Of a DNA stretch of 64,000 nucleotides, positions 29,643-39,410 are shown piece by piece (position 1 is the stretch's first letter; each line of letters opens with the position of its first letter). A model generated the notes under the pieces. That model did no database searches and was not told where the DNA came from. It saw only the letters and a list, made by a program, of their open reading frames with translations. The DNA is from CALUOB01 sp944322305. GTDB taxonomy: Bacteria > Actinomycetota > Coriobacteriia > Coriobacteriales > Coriobacteriaceae. Made by a program: the position numbers and the translations under genes. The stretch spans positions 1,550,001 to 1,614,000 of the forward strand of contig OZ007031.1 in the NCBI GenBank assembly GCA_963931605.1, in the 5' to 3' direction.

Positions 29643-30552
29643 CGGGCATCAGCCTCCCGAGCTGCGGAGTCATACTCACCCGCAGGGCCAGACGGGGCAG
29701 CGGAAGCACCCTCCTCACCCGCCAGGCCCACGACGGGCTCAAGGCGCTGACGCAGCGCCAAACAAGCAACCAGAATAGCCACACCATAGCTGGGATGATG
29801 AAGCTGTCCGGCCCGAACACCAGCAGCGCCGCAAGCGAAAGCCCCACGCCTACCAGCGAGCTCACGTGTGTGGGCTCTTTGAGCCACTGGCCCAAGAAGA
29901 TCACCACGAGCAGCGCCGTCATGGCAAAGCTCAGGCCACTCGCGTCCACGTTGAGGAACGTGCCGAAGACGCCGCCCAACGTGCAGCCCACCACCCAGTA
30001 CAGCTGGTTCAGAATGGTGATGAAAAACATGAACCAACCGCGGTCGACGCCGTCGGGCGCTTGCGTGGCATAGTTGATCGAGAAGGTCTCGTCGCACATG
30101 CCGAAGATGAGGTAGAAGCGCTTGGGCCCCAAGCCGCGAAAGCGCTCCAGCATGGAGATGCCATAGAAAAGGTGGCGCGCGTTGACCACGAAGGCCGTGA
30201 GGAACACCTGCAGCGGGTTGAAGGCCCCCGTGAGCATGGACGCCACCACGAACTCGGAGGATCCCGCGAAGATGGGGACGCTCATGAGCGTGGGCACCCA
30301 CGCGGGCAGCCCGAGCGAGTGGGAGTAGATGCCGCAGGCCAACCCGAGAAACACGAAACCGGCCATGATGGGAACGGTGTAAGGGAAGGCGGCGACAAAC
30401 GCGCGACGGATGCCGGCGGCGCCGACTGTGCGAGACGCGCCCGACTTGGCCGGCTGGTGCGCCTTGCCAGCTTTAGCCGGCTGGTGCGCCTTGCCAGCTT
30501 GGGCAGCGTGTTGCGCCGCACCTGCCCGCTGCGTCGGTGCGCCTTGTGCCAC
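29639..30552 (-). CDS. azlC: AzlC-type branched-chain amino acid exporter, probable 3' frameshift
   Basis: The core from AFPYTVPIMAGFVFLGLACG to FIIPAMV is a clear AzlC protein with eight or so helices. Near 29779-29784 (ATGGTGTGG) the reading frame departs. Dropping two bases continues as VAILVACLALRQRLEPVV and a hydrophilic tail, and stops in TGA overlapping the azlD ATG, about 303 aa in all. Unshifted, the frame instead runs about 215 codons through azlD in the wrong frame to 28996. I chose the GTG at 30552 for its GAGGGGAGG site. The N-terminus has a duplicated AGKAHQPAK segment. Mutation or sequencing error cannot be told apart. Confidence 0.7.
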
Positions 30553-30797
30553 AGGCCCTCCCCTCGCGCGTGCCCCTGTCGCCTCTGCAGCCCTTGCCCT
30601 TGCAGCAACCGCCCTTGCAGCCGCTGCTTTTAGGTGAGGGGATTTTACTCCCGCGCGCGGACGCGCGACAAGGGCGTGCGGGCACGAGGTGTGCCGCGCG
30701 GGCATGGGGGCGTGCGACAAGAGCGCGCCCTCATGAGGCCGTGCGCCGCGCACTCATGGGCCGCACGGGGCGCCGCGCCGCGTAGGGAGGCGCCCGC

Positions 30798-32003
30798 CTA
30801 CGCGAGGGCGCGCTGGCGGCGCACGCGGCCCGCAGCAACGGCAGCCAGCGCCACCACGACGGCGAAAAGCCCGACCAACAGCGCGTCGCCGGCCACGCGC
30901 GCCACCACCTCGTCGGTCACCGCAGGCGCGTTGTAAACCGCGCCCAGCGCGTCCACGCACCAATACCCCGGCGTGAACCGGGCCAGCGCCTCCATGCCCG
31001 CGCCCATCTGGTCAATCGAAACCCAGGTGCCCGCCAGAAACGTCAGCACCATGCTCGCGATGTTGGCCACCGCATGCGCCACTTGGCGGCTCACGCCGAG
31101 CTGCGACAGCAGGAAGCCAAACGCCGTCCCCACGAGCCCCAAGGCAAGGAGCGCGCCCAGCATGAGCGCCACCGACGCCGGTGGCACCCCCTCCAACGAG
31201 CCGTGGTACAGTGCCAGGCCAAACGCCGCGTTGGCCGCCCAGACGACAAGGCCGCACACCGCGATGGCGGCCCCCACCTGCCGCGCAAACGACCCCTCGC
31301 CCACGCACGAGGCGCCCACGCGCCGGCGCACGTCGGGATCACGCAGCGAGGCCAGGCCCGTCGCCACGATAGCCGCGACACCGCCAAAGAGCGGGTAGGT
31401 GGCAAACTGGCAGTAAATGAGGTACGCGCTGGGAACGCCCTCCTGCTCGGTCGCGGCCACCGACACCGGCACCCGCGCATCCTGCACGCCCTCGACCCAG
31501 CTCACCAGCTCCTCGACGGGCGCGGTGCTGGCGGCCGCCAGTGCGTAAAACTCCTGCGCCCAGCTGCGCACCCTCTCGTCCATGAGCGAGCCCGAGGCCC
31601 CCATGTAGCTCACGATGCATTCGAGCTCGGGCGCGTCGCCGCCGCTGCGGGCCGCCTCCAGCAGCCCCTGGCCGTAACCCGCCGGGATCACCAGCACGTA
31701 CGAGGCAACGTCGCGCGCCGCAGCGTCCTGCAGGGCAAAGGTGCCGTCCTCCACCTCCACGAAGGTGCTGTTGGCGCGCACGTACTCCGTGAGTGCGCGC
31801 GACACCGCGCTGCCGTCGCGGTCAATCACGGCCGCCTTGGGAAGCGCCTGCTCGTAGGAAGCGTCCGCGCTGGCGCTGCCGGCCAGGCCACCTCCCACGC
31901 CCGTCGCCATGAACACCCCCATGACCGAGAGTGCCAGCACGTATATGGCGAACAGCATCCAGTTGCGCCGGACAAGGCGCAGGGCGATCTTAAAGACTTG
32001 CAT
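30798..32003 (-). CDS. ABC-2 type transporter permease
   Basis: 401 aa. One N-terminal helix (about 15-37), a large extracytoplasmic domain, then five or six C-terminal helices: ABC-2 exporter layout. It overlaps the preceding permease gene by 14 bases. With that permease and the ATPase it forms a three-gene exporter operon, divergent from a two-component system; drug or peptide export is likely, the substrate unknown. Confidence 0.85.
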   Translation of the reverse strand: MQVFKIALRLVRRNWMLFAIYVLALSVMGVFMATGVGGGLAGSASADASYEQALPKAAVIDRDGSAVSRALTEYVRANSTFVEVEDGTFALQDAAARDVASYVLVIPAGYGQGLLEAARSGGDAPELECIVSYMGASGSLMDERVRSWAQEFYALAAASTAPVEELVSWVEGVQDARVPVSVAATEQEGVPSAYLIYCQFATYPLFGGVAAIVATGLASLRDPDVRRRVGASCVGEGSFARQVGAAIAVCGLVVWAANAAFGLALYHGSLEGVPPASVALMLGALLALGLVGTAFGFLLSQLGVSRQVAHAVANIASMVLTFLAGTWVSIDQMGAGMEALARFTPGYWCVDALGAVYNAPAVTDEVVARVAGDALLVGLFAVVVALAAVAAGRVRRQRALA

Positions 32004-33183
32004 AGCGCTGCCTCCTCATGCACAGGGCCGCCACGGCAAAAAGCACCGCCGCAATGGCCAAGATGGTGCCGAGCGTCTGGAAGAACGGCACGAGCGAGTC
32101 GTAGTACGTGAGCGCATAGAACGCGTTGGCCGCCTGAACCGAGGGGTTTATCGCCTGCAGCCAGGGCATATGCTGCGTGAGCCAGTCGGACAGGCCGAGC
32201 GCCGGCTCGCCGTACAGGCCCGCCGGCAGGGCAAGCACCAGCACACCCACCGTGAGCACGGCGTCCTTGACGTTGGCCGAAAGCCACGGCAGTGCCCACA
32301 GCGCCATGCCCAGCGCGCATGAAACCAGCGCGCAGGCCGCGCACGCAACCGAGGCCAGCGCCTCGCGCCCGGCAAACGACACGTTGGCAACAAAGCGGAT
32401 GTAGCAGAACGCCGCCATGAGGCAGCAGAACACAATGACCCAGCTGGCGATAAGCACCGCGCCCAGCTGGCGCGCCGGCTGCATGGAGCTCATCTGGCAG
32501 CGCGCGCCCACGGGCGACAGGTTGGCTTTCAGGCGCTCGGTCAGCACCGAGGCCACGTTGGCCCCCATGGCGGTGGAGAAGCCCAGCAGCGCGTAGTAGA
32601 ACCGCGCCATCTCGCTCGGGTCGACGCGCAAAACGGACACCTCGGCGGTCTGAGCCTCATCCCCCATCAGGTCGGCCGTCAGCGCCGCCACGGCCTCGGG
32701 GCTCGCCAGAGCCGCCGGGTCGTTCCGGGCAAGCTCGGACACCGCCGCCTCGCTCTGCAGGTAGCGGTCGAGCACCGCCTGCACCATGGCCTCGTGCGTG
32801 CTGTTGAGCGAGTTGGGCGGCACGCTCATCTGCGGCGCGCCGTCGGCGTCCACGGTGACGAGCACCTCAACCTCGCGGGCGATAAGCGCATCGTTGGCCT
32901 CGTCGGCATCCGCATAGGAGGTAAGGGCGAGAAACGCCTCCTCGCCGGGCCCCTCCTCGGCAAGCGCGCCGAGCATCGCCCGCAGGGACTCGGCCGCGGG
33001 CGCTTGGTAGTTCCCGTCCGCCAAAACCCCTACCGCGATGGCGCCGGCCTGCTGGTTCGACATCATGCCGTCGAACATCACCATGAAGAGCGTCGCCAGG
33101 ATGATGGGAAACGCCACCACCCAGATGAGGATGCCGTTGTTGCGCAGCATCGCGCGGATGTGGTAGCCCGCCAAGCTCAACAT
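31990..33183 (-). CDS. ABC-2 type transporter permease
   Basis: 397 aa, same layout as the next permease: helix near 20-42, extracellular domain about 45-210, then a cluster of C-terminal helices. The start ATG lies two bases after the ATPase stop, and the end overlaps the second permease. The two permeases probably form a heterodimer. Confidence 0.87.
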   Translation of the reverse strand: MLSLAGYHIRAMLRNNGILIWVVAFPIILATLFMVMFDGMMSNQQAGAIAVGVLADGNYQAPAAESLRAMLGALAEEGPGEEAFLALTSYADADEANDALIAREVEVLVTVDADGAPQMSVPPNSLNSTHEAMVQAVLDRYLQSEAAVSELARNDPAALASPEAVAALTADLMGDEAQTAEVSVLRVDPSEMARFYYALLGFSTAMGANVASVLTERLKANLSPVGARCQMSSMQPARQLGAVLIASWVIVFCCLMAAFCYIRFVANVSFAGREALASVACAACALVSCALGMALWALPWLSANVKDAVLTVGVLVLALPAGLYGEPALGLSDWLTQHMPWLQAINPSVQAANAFYALTYYDSLVPFFQTLGTILAIAAVLFAVAALCMRRQRYASL

Positions 33184-33185
33184 GC

Positions 33186-34145
33186 TCACCGCCCCGCTTC
33201 CGGCGTCTCGTCGCGCAGCTCGCGGCCGGTGATCTCGAGAAAGACGTCGTTCAAGGTGGGCGGCTCGCTCCAAACGCGGCCCACGGCAACGTCCGCGCGG
33301 CCGAGCGCGTCCAGCACGTCCATGAGGTTGCGCTGGCTGGCCTCGCAGCTCACGCGCAGCACGCCGGCCTCGTACACGGCGCTGATAACGTGCGGCAGCG
33401 CGCGCAGGGCCGCAAGGGCCGCGGCAGGCAGGTCGGCGACCTCGATCTCGATCTTCTCGCCCGTCGAGATCATGCGCTTGAGCTCGTCGGCCGTGCCCCG
33501 CGCCAGCACCCGGCCGTGATCCATGATCACGATGCGGCTGCAGATCTGCTCGACCTCCTCCATGTAATGGCTGGTGTAGACCACCGTCGCGCCCTCGTCG
33601 CGCAGGCGCTGGATGCCGGACAGGATGGCGTTGCGGCTCTGCGGGTCCACCGCCACGGTCGGCTCGTCGAAGAAGACGAGCTCCGGGCGGTGCGCAATGC
33701 CGCACGCGATGTTGAGACGGCGCAGCAGGCCGCCGGAGAGCTTGCGCGGACGGAAGCGCTGGAAATCGCGCAGCCCCACGAAGTCGAGGGCGGCATCGAC
33801 CAGGACGCGGCGCTCGGCGCGGTCGGACACGTAGAGCGAGCAGAAGCAGTCGATGTTCTCGCGCGCGGTGAGCTCGTCGAACACGGCGACCTGCTGCGGC
33901 ACCACGCCGATCTTGCGCTTGAGGTCGTAGCGGGCGGGCGTCATGGGCTGGCCGAAGAGCTCTATGCTGCCCTGGCTGTAGGTCAGCAGCTGGAGCATGC
34001 AGTTGATGGCGGTGGTTTTGCCCGATCCGTTGGGGCCGAGCAGCCCCAGGATCTCGCCGGGGGCCACGCGCAGGCTGAAATGGTCCAGCGCCACCAGGTC
34101 GCCGTAGCGCTTGACCAGGTTGGAGACGGACACGACGTCGGTCAT
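33186..34145 (-). CDS. ABC transporter ATP-binding protein (drug-exporter type)
   Basis: 319 aa. Walker A GPNGSGKTT, Q-loop VPQQVAVFDELT, signature LSGG, Walker B LVFFDEPTVAVDP, switch His in YTSHYMEE, then a C-terminal DUF4162-like domain. First gene of the exporter operon; ATG with AAAGGAGCACGT upstream. Two GTGAC palindromes lie between it and the divergent sensor kinase. Confidence 0.92.
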   Translation of the reverse strand: MTDVVSVSNLVKRYGDLVALDHFSLRVAPGEILGLLGPNGSGKTTAINCMLQLLTYSQGSIELFGQPMTPARYDLKRKIGVVPQQVAVFDELTARENIDCFCSLYVSDRAERRVLVDAALDFVGLRDFQRFRPRKLSGGLLRRLNIACGIAHRPELVFFDEPTVAVDPQSRNAILSGIQRLRDEGATVVYTSHYMEEVEQICSRIVIMDHGRVLARGTADELKRMISTGEKIEIEVADLPAAALAALRALPHVISAVYEAGVLRVSCEASQRNLMDVLDALGRADVAVGRVWSEPPTLNDVFLEITGRELRDETPEAGR

Positions 34146-34223
34146 ACGTGCTCCTTTCGGACAGCGGGGCGAGGCACCCCGCCCTGACAGCCCCATGATG
34201 GCTGAGCGGGCCGGGCTGCGCCA

Positions 34224-34237
34224 GTGACATCCGTCAC
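34224..34237. promoter_or_regulatory. Candidate LuxR-type operator 1
   Basis: GTGACATCCGTCAC, inverted GTGAC/GTCAC arms, about 80 bases upstream of the ABC operon. Pairs with the site at 34363-34376. Confidence 0.45.
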
Positions 34238-34362
34238 CAATCGGCGCAGGCAGACGCTCCGCACGACGCCTTACGCGGCGGCCGGTCCGCGCAGGAAGAC
34301 GCATCGTGCGGCGCTTGGCCTCACGCGGGCACACGCCCCGCGCGACGAGCGGCGGCGCACCC

Positions 34363-34376
34363 GTGACAAATGTCAC
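34363..34376. promoter_or_regulatory. Candidate LuxR-type operator 2
   Basis: GTGACAAATGTCAC, 6-bp arms, about 70 bases upstream of the sensor kinase. Two similar sites 140 bp apart in a divergent gap suggest a shared regulator, plausibly the LuxR-type response regulator at 36177. Confidence 0.45.
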
Positions 34377-34448
34377 GAGTTTTCCCGGCGGGCGACAAGC
34401 GCCGCGGCGTAGGCACGCAGGCGCGAGGCCCTGCGGTAGACTGTCGCC

Positions 34449-35864
34449 ATGGAACGACTGACGGACAAACTGATCTTGGGCATCTGCTGCGCCGCGTCGG
34501 CGGTGGCGTTTTCGCCGGACGCGGAGACCGTGGCGCTGCTGCTGACCGCCTTCGCCCTGTCGATGGGCGTCGAGGCAGCCGGCGAGGCGGGCGCGCAACC
34601 GCGTCGCGGCGGGCAAGGAGCGCGGAGCGGCCGTGCCGGGCGGGGTTCGGCGGGCGAGAAGGGCGGCGCGGTCCGGAGCAGTGCTGCGCTGCGCAGCCGG
34701 CTTCTTGCCCGGCTGCCCTGGCTGCTGGCGGCAACGCCCTGCGCGCTTGCCTTGGCCCAGCCGCGTATGGCGGCGTTCCTGTCGCTTGCCGCCTACGACT
34801 TGGTGCACCTCGGAGCCGAGCGGACGAAGGCGCGCCTCGCACGTGAGGAGGCGGCGGGATCCGGGCGCGCGGCGCGCGGCGCGCAAGCAGATCCGGCCGG
34901 CCCAGGGCGGCCGGGCACACCGGGCACCGCCCCCGTTGCAGCACCCCTCTCGCAAGCGGCAGCCGCCACCTCCGTGGCCAGCCTGGACCGCGCGCCCATC
35001 TTCGCCGGGGCGCTTCTCGCCGTCATGGTTCCCTGGCTGGCAGCGCTGAGCACACGCGCGCTGGCGATGGGGCCGCTGGGGCTTGCGGTTGGGCTCAACG
35101 CGGCGGCGGTGCTTCTCGCATGGCGCACCACCTCAACGATTGCCCAGCGCGCTCGCAACCAGCTCGACCGCGACCGCCTGAGCGAGCGCGCCCAGCACCT
35201 GGCCGCCCAGAACCGCGATCTTCTCGACCGACGCGCCTACGAGCTACGCGTAGCCACGCTGGAGGAGCGCGCCCGCATAGCGCGCGAGATCCACGACAAC
35301 GTGGGGCACCTGCTTACCCGCGCCTGCCTGCAGGTTGAGGCCCTGCGCGTGGTGCACGAGGGCGAGGCGCGTGTGCAGGCCGACTTCGCCGACGTAGGGC
35401 GCACGCTCAACGAGGCGCTGGCCTGCGTCCGCGCCAGCGTGCACGACCTGCGCGACGATGCCGTTGACCTGGAGTTGAGCATGCGCGAGCTGGCAGATGA
35501 GACCGCCCGCGACACCGGGCTGGCCGTTGAGGCGAGCGTGGCGGCCGAGCACGTCCCCGCCGACGTGGCGGCCTGCTTCACCGCCCTGGTGCGCGAGGCC
35601 GCCGCCAACACCCTGCGCCACAGCGACGCCACGCGCCTTTCCGTGCGCTGCCTCGAGCACCCCGCGCTGTACCAGCTGCTGGTGGTCGATAACGGCACGG
35701 GAGCCGGAACGCTTGGGGGCGGAAGCGCGCCGGACGGGGCGGCCGGCGGCATGGGGCTCGCCTCCATGCGCGAGCGCGTCGAGGCGCTGGGCGGAACCTT
35801 CAGTGCCGGGCCCGACGCCGGCGGCGGGTTCCGTGTGTTTGCCTCGATTCCCAAGCGGGAATGA
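34449..35864 (+). CDS. Sensor histidine kinase, HisKA_3 (NarL/LiaS-type)
   Basis: 471 aa. N-terminal hydrophobic segments broken by Ala/Gly/Arg-rich loops, then the phospho-acceptor ARIAREIHDNVGHLL near 282 and a HATPase_c domain (NTLRHSDATRLS; GMGLASMRERVEALGG). It pairs with the LuxR-type regulator 312 bp downstream. Genomic context suggests it controls the divergent ABC exporter. The linker contains the GEK-type repeat core (AGEKGG). Confidence 0.9.
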   Translation: MERLTDKLILGICCAASAVAFSPDAETVALLLTAFALSMGVEAAGEAGAQPRRGGQGARSGRAGRGSAGEKGGAVRSSAALRSRLLARLPWLLAATPCALALAQPRMAAFLSLAAYDLVHLGAERTKARLAREEAAGSGRAARGAQADPAGPGRPGTPGTAPVAAPLSQAAAATSVASLDRAPIFAGALLAVMVPWLAALSTRALAMGPLGLAVGLNAAAVLLAWRTTSTIAQRARNQLDRDRLSERAQHLAAQNRDLLDRRAYELRVATLEERARIAREIHDNVGHLLTRACLQVEALRVVHEGEARVQADFADVGRTLNEALACVRASVHDLRDDAVDLELSMRELADETARDTGLAVEASVAAEHVPADVAACFTALVREAAANTLRHSDATRLSVRCLEHPALYQLLVVDNGTGAGTLGGGSAPDGAAGGMGLASMRERVEALGGTFSAGPDAGGGFRVFASIPKRE

Positions 35865-36008
35865 CGCAGGCCGCGGCACCGCACCCGCCGCGAGCCCGGC
35901 GGCGCGCGCCCCGCCGGCGCGGCCCCTCTCGCCCAAACCGCGTGCGGGCGCCCCGCCCCAGCGCTGGACGCGCGTTGGCGCCAGCCTCTCGCCGGGGGGG
36001 CGCCGCGC

Positions 36009-36120
36009 TTCTCGCCCGGGGACCTGCGGCGCGCGCACTGCGTTTCTCGTCCGTGGCCTGCGCCGTGCGCGCTGCGTTTCTCGTCCGTGGCCTGCGCCGT
36101 GCGCGCTGCGCTTCTCGCCC
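36009..36120. repeat. Tandem repeat between kinase and regulator, 34-nt period
   Basis: Four TTCTCG(C/T)CC motifs at 36009, 36044, 36078 and 36112; the middle two 34-nt units (from 36044) are identical for most of their length. The motif is the core of the 30-nt arrays at 37105 and 39411. The whole 312-bp gap 35865-36176 lacks a credible gene. Confidence 0.7.
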
Positions 36121-36176
36121 ACCGGCGGCTCGGCAACAGCCGCCCGGCCCGACCAACCTCCGCAGAAAGGAGCCGT

Positions 36177-36968
36177 ATGCGCATCATCATCGCGGACGAC
36201 GACCGGCTGGTTTGCGATTCGCTCAAGATCATCCTGGGCGCCCAGCCCGACGTGGAGGTGGTGGGCGCGGCAACCGGCGGAGCCGAGGCCGTGCGCCTGT
36301 ACGCCGAGGCGCGGCCCGACATCGCGCTGCTCGACATCCAGATGCCCGACATGAGCGGGCTCGACGCTGCGCGCGAAATCCTCGCCCGCGACCCGCAGGC
36401 GCGTGTGGTGTTCCTCACCACCTTCTCGGACGACGACTACATCGTGCGGGCGCTGGCGCTGGGCACGCGCGGCTACCTTATCAAGCAGGACGTGGCCACC
36501 ATCGCGCCGGCGCTACGCGCGGTCATGAGCGGGCAAAGCGTGCTGGAAGGCGAGGTGCTGGCGCGCGTTGCGCTGGTTGGCGCGCAAGGCTCGGCCGGCG
36601 GCGCGAGCGGTAGCGGTGGGACGGCGGCGCGCCTGGACGAGAAGACCCCGCGCGCAGCTGGCGAGCGGGGCGGCGGAGGCGGAGCGGCCGGTAGCGGGGC
36701 GCGCGACACCGGCGAACCTGCACGTGCGGGCGACGAAGGCCGCGGCGGCACCGATAGCGCTGTTGCAGCGATGCGCAAGCGGTTCTCGTGCCTGACCGAC
36801 CGCGAGTTCGAGGTGATGCGCCTTATCGCCGAAGGGCTCAGCAACCGGGAGGTTGCCGCAGCGGCATACATGAGCGAGGGCACGGTGCGCAACCACATCA
36901 GCACCATGCTGGCCAAGCTTGGACTCAAGAACCGTACGCAGCTGGCCATCGCATACTGGCGCGCGTAG
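36177..36968 (+). CDS. LuxR/NarL-type response regulator
   Basis: 263 aa. Receiver domain at about 1-120 (IIIADDDRLV; phospho-Asp near 54 in IALLDIQMP; the Lys in YLIKQD) and a C-terminal LuxR helix-turn-helix (LTDREFEVMRLIAEGLSNREVA). Between them is an unusually long Gly/Ala/Arg-rich linker of about 60 residues (LDEKTPRAAGERGG), longer than in typical NarL proteins. The ATG has AGAAAGGAG upstream. Partner of the kinase; likely binds the GTGAC palindromes (inference). Confidence 0.92.
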   Translation: MRIIIADDDRLVCDSLKIILGAQPDVEVVGAATGGAEAVRLYAEARPDIALLDIQMPDMSGLDAAREILARDPQARVVFLTTFSDDDYIVRALALGTRGYLIKQDVATIAPALRAVMSGQSVLEGEVLARVALVGAQGSAGGASGSGGTAARLDEKTPRAAGERGGGGGAAGSGARDTGEPARAGDEGRGGTDSAVAAMRKRFSCLTDREFEVMRLIAEGLSNREVAAAAYMSEGTVRNHISTMLAKLGLKNRTQLAIAYWRA

Positions 36969-37104
36969 GTCGCCAAGGGCAGGGGACGCCGCGCGCTGCG
37001 GACGCCGTGCGACGGTCGCCCATGCGGCATGGGGCGCCGCACCCGCCCGCGCAGCATGCGGCCGCTGCGCCCTGCGCGAAATGCCCACTTCTACGAAGCG
37101 GCCC

Positions 37105-37590
37105 GCGCGAAAAGTCCTCTCACATGGGGCGCGGCGCGCGAAACCGCTGTTCATACGACATTCCCGGGCGAAACCGCCACCCATACGAAGCGAGTGGGCG
37201 AAACGCGCACTCATACGACGCGAGCGGGCGATACCAACACTCATACGACGCGCTTGCGCGAAAAGCTCACTCATACGAGCGCATGACGCCCCGTCAGCAG
37301 CGTTACCCCCAGCTCGTCAGGATCCGTTACCTGCGGTTTCTCTGGCACGCCGCCTTCTTTCAGCCGTATGGGCGAGAATCACTGTCGTACGAGCGCGCTT
37401 CTCGCCCACCGGACTCGTATCAGTTACATATTCGCCCACCGGACTCGTATCAGTTACACATTCGCCCACTGGACGCGTATCAGTTACACATTCGCCCGCC
37501 AGGTTCGTATCAGTTGTATATTCGCCCGCCAGGCTCGTATCGATAAGCTTTTCGCCCGCCGGGCGCATCGGCGTCCTTCTCGCCCAAGCG
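37105..37590. repeat. Array 1: mirrored degenerate 30-nt repeats
   Basis: Left half (37105-37290): units with GGGCGAA...ATACGA in exact 30-nt register (37136, 37166, 37196, 37226, 37256). Right half (37431, 37461, 37491, 37521, 37551, with flanking units to about 37590): the same unit in the opposite orientation, TTCGCCC...CGTATCAG. An 80-bp spacer separates the halves. Only the two cores are conserved. Not CRISPR. The remaining 705 bp (36969-37673) contains no gene I can support. Confidence 0.85.
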
Positions 37591-37673
37591 CAACGTAGCG
37601 CGGCAAAGCTCACGGACGCGGCGCGCCCAGGGCGAACCGCACGCACGCGCCTGCCATCCTACGGCCCTAAGCG

Positions 37674-38744
37674 CTACGGCAGCACATCGCCCCAGGTCAA
37701 ACGCATTCCGCGGAACAAGCGGCGACGCAGGGCAACGCGCCGGCGCACCACGTCGGGGTCGAACTGGTGACGCAGGCGCACACCGAGGCGGCGGGCAACG
37801 AGACGTGCCAGGTTGTCCATGTGGGGCAGGTCCAGCAGCTGCGCCGTCCGCACGGTGTCAACGTCAGTCCCCAGAAGCCGCATCGTGCTTCGCCGGATCG
37901 AGTCGCCGTCACGCGCCGACGCGCGCTCGTGCTCGGCCCGGCTGTCATATTCGATCGCGTACCGAGCATAATCCCAGTACAGATCAGGCGTGATGCACTC
38001 AGAATCGTGGCGGTCGGTGGCGGTGGGCCGCGCGTCGAGCTCAACGTTCAGCCGAGGCCACGGCAGTCCGTACCCGCCGAGCCGCATGGGCAGGCAGAGC
38101 ACCAGCGTCAGGCGCGCCTCCATGGGCGATCGGGCGCGATCAAGCGCAAACGGCAACACGGCGCGCAGCGTCCGCACGCCCGGCATATGACCAAGGCCGG
38201 CGCAAAGCTCCTCAACGCCCGCAACCGTGGTAAGCGCGGTCTTGTGAGTTGCGAGCCCGCTGCTTCTCCCCAGCGCGTACGACCCGCAAAGCTCGTAGCA
38301 CAGCATCAACACGTCAACAGCGTCCGGATGCTCGGTCGCGCGTCGGAGCGGTCGCTTGCGCAGTGAACGCAACCCCAGGGCCTCGCGCATATCAGACCCC
38401 TGCGCCTTGGCTGCGCACTGAACCAGCGCCAGCTCGGGGCCCGCCGCCGCAACACCGGGCGCAACCTTCCAAAGCGCACCGCTCGGCAGGTCAACGCACA
38501 GGCCGTGCACCACGCAGCCCGCGTACGCGTGAGCCGCCGAGCGCCCCGCAACCAACACGTGAAGCGGATCGGCAGCCGTCCGCAAAGCGGGAACGGCGGC
38601 AACCATGCGCCGCATCTCCTCCCTGGCGGGCAGGCGCGTGGGCACGTCCGGCTGATCCAAGCGCTGTATCGGGCGATTGGCAGCGGCCATCGCGCGCAGG
38701 CATCCGAGCGCAGTGGCATGTGAAACAAGCAGCGGATAAGCCAT
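37674..38744 (-). CDS. DUF559-like (PD-(D/E)XK fold) protein of the AbiEi-associated type
   Basis: 356 aa from the ATG at 38744. The C-terminal third has TPDLYWDYARYAIEYDS, matching the PDLFW...EYD endonuclease-like core. It shares its layout with the gene at 56343-57434, though the N-terminal half is less clearly winged-helix. Such proteins are common in Coriobacteriia and of unknown function; nuclease activity is not shown. It lies alone between the two 30-nt arrays. A GTG at 38789 is an alternative start. The gap 38745-39410 shows no other feature. Confidence 0.6.
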   Translation of the reverse strand: MAYPLLVSHATALGCLRAMAAANRPIQRLDQPDVPTRLPAREEMRRMVAAVPALRTAADPLHVLVAGRSAAHAYAGCVVHGLCVDLPSGALWKVAPGVAAAGPELALVQCAAKAQGSDMREALGLRSLRKRPLRRATEHPDAVDVLMLCYELCGSYALGRSSGLATHKTALTTVAGVEELCAGLGHMPGVRTLRAVLPFALDRARSPMEARLTLVLCLPMRLGGYGLPWPRLNVELDARPTATDRHDSECITPDLYWDYARYAIEYDSRAEHERASARDGDSIRRSTMRLLGTDVDTVRTAQLLDLPHMDNLARLVARRLGVRLRHQFDPDVVRRRVALRRRLFRGMRLTWGDVLP

Positions 38745-39410
38745 GGCACCCCCAACGATGCTCGCACTCCCCGAAGCGGCAGGATCCACCTGAGCATAAA
38801 CCAGGTCGTATCCCGGGCTATTGCCTCTATTTACAGGCAGTGCTAACGGAGTGCCCTGCCTAGCTGCGGGTAGATAGATGCGGTTGGATCAGTGCTAGAT
38901 AGCTGCTCGAACCTGCGGCAGCCAACGGTGCTGAATCGTCGGCAAGCGGTCAGGGATGTGGAGGGGATGTGTGCCGGGCGCCGCCGTAGCGCGCCGGCTT
39001 CCGTATACTGCGCTGGTTTCCGCACGCTACGCAACGCGAGAGGCCTAGCACCGTGGCGTTGCCGAGAAGAACCTGCCCTATCCGCATTCCGGCAGGGTTA
39101 CCCCCCTGCCAAGTTTGCCGCACCGCTGAGCCACTCTTATCGCCGGGCCATCCTCTATCGTTCGGCCATCCCTATCGTCCTATTCCTATCGACAGGTTGC
39201 CCCTGTCCGCCTTGGGCCTGTCCGCCTTGGGTTGTCCTTATCGCTGGGCTGTTCTTATCGCCTTGGGCAAGAGGGATCCGTTGCCGCAGCCCCGCCAGGC
39301 AAGCTCTATTGGTGCGACATCCCCGAGAGCGAAAGACACGTTGACGCAACGTTCCTCGGCAAAACCCCGCCGGTATGGTGCACTCAGACGACCCCCGACA
39401 TGGTGTACTC

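Noticed and set aside
28996..30753. 585-residue AzlC read-through protein
   Set aside because: The tail is azlD DNA in the wrong frame and intergenic repeats; the frameshift explanation restores the expected ATGA overlap.
36788..37546. Decapeptide-repeat protein (GRNAHSYDAS-like) across array 1
   Set aside because: A 30-nt register keeps all frames open. No ribosome site, no consistent frame between halves, and substitutions do not favour silent positions.
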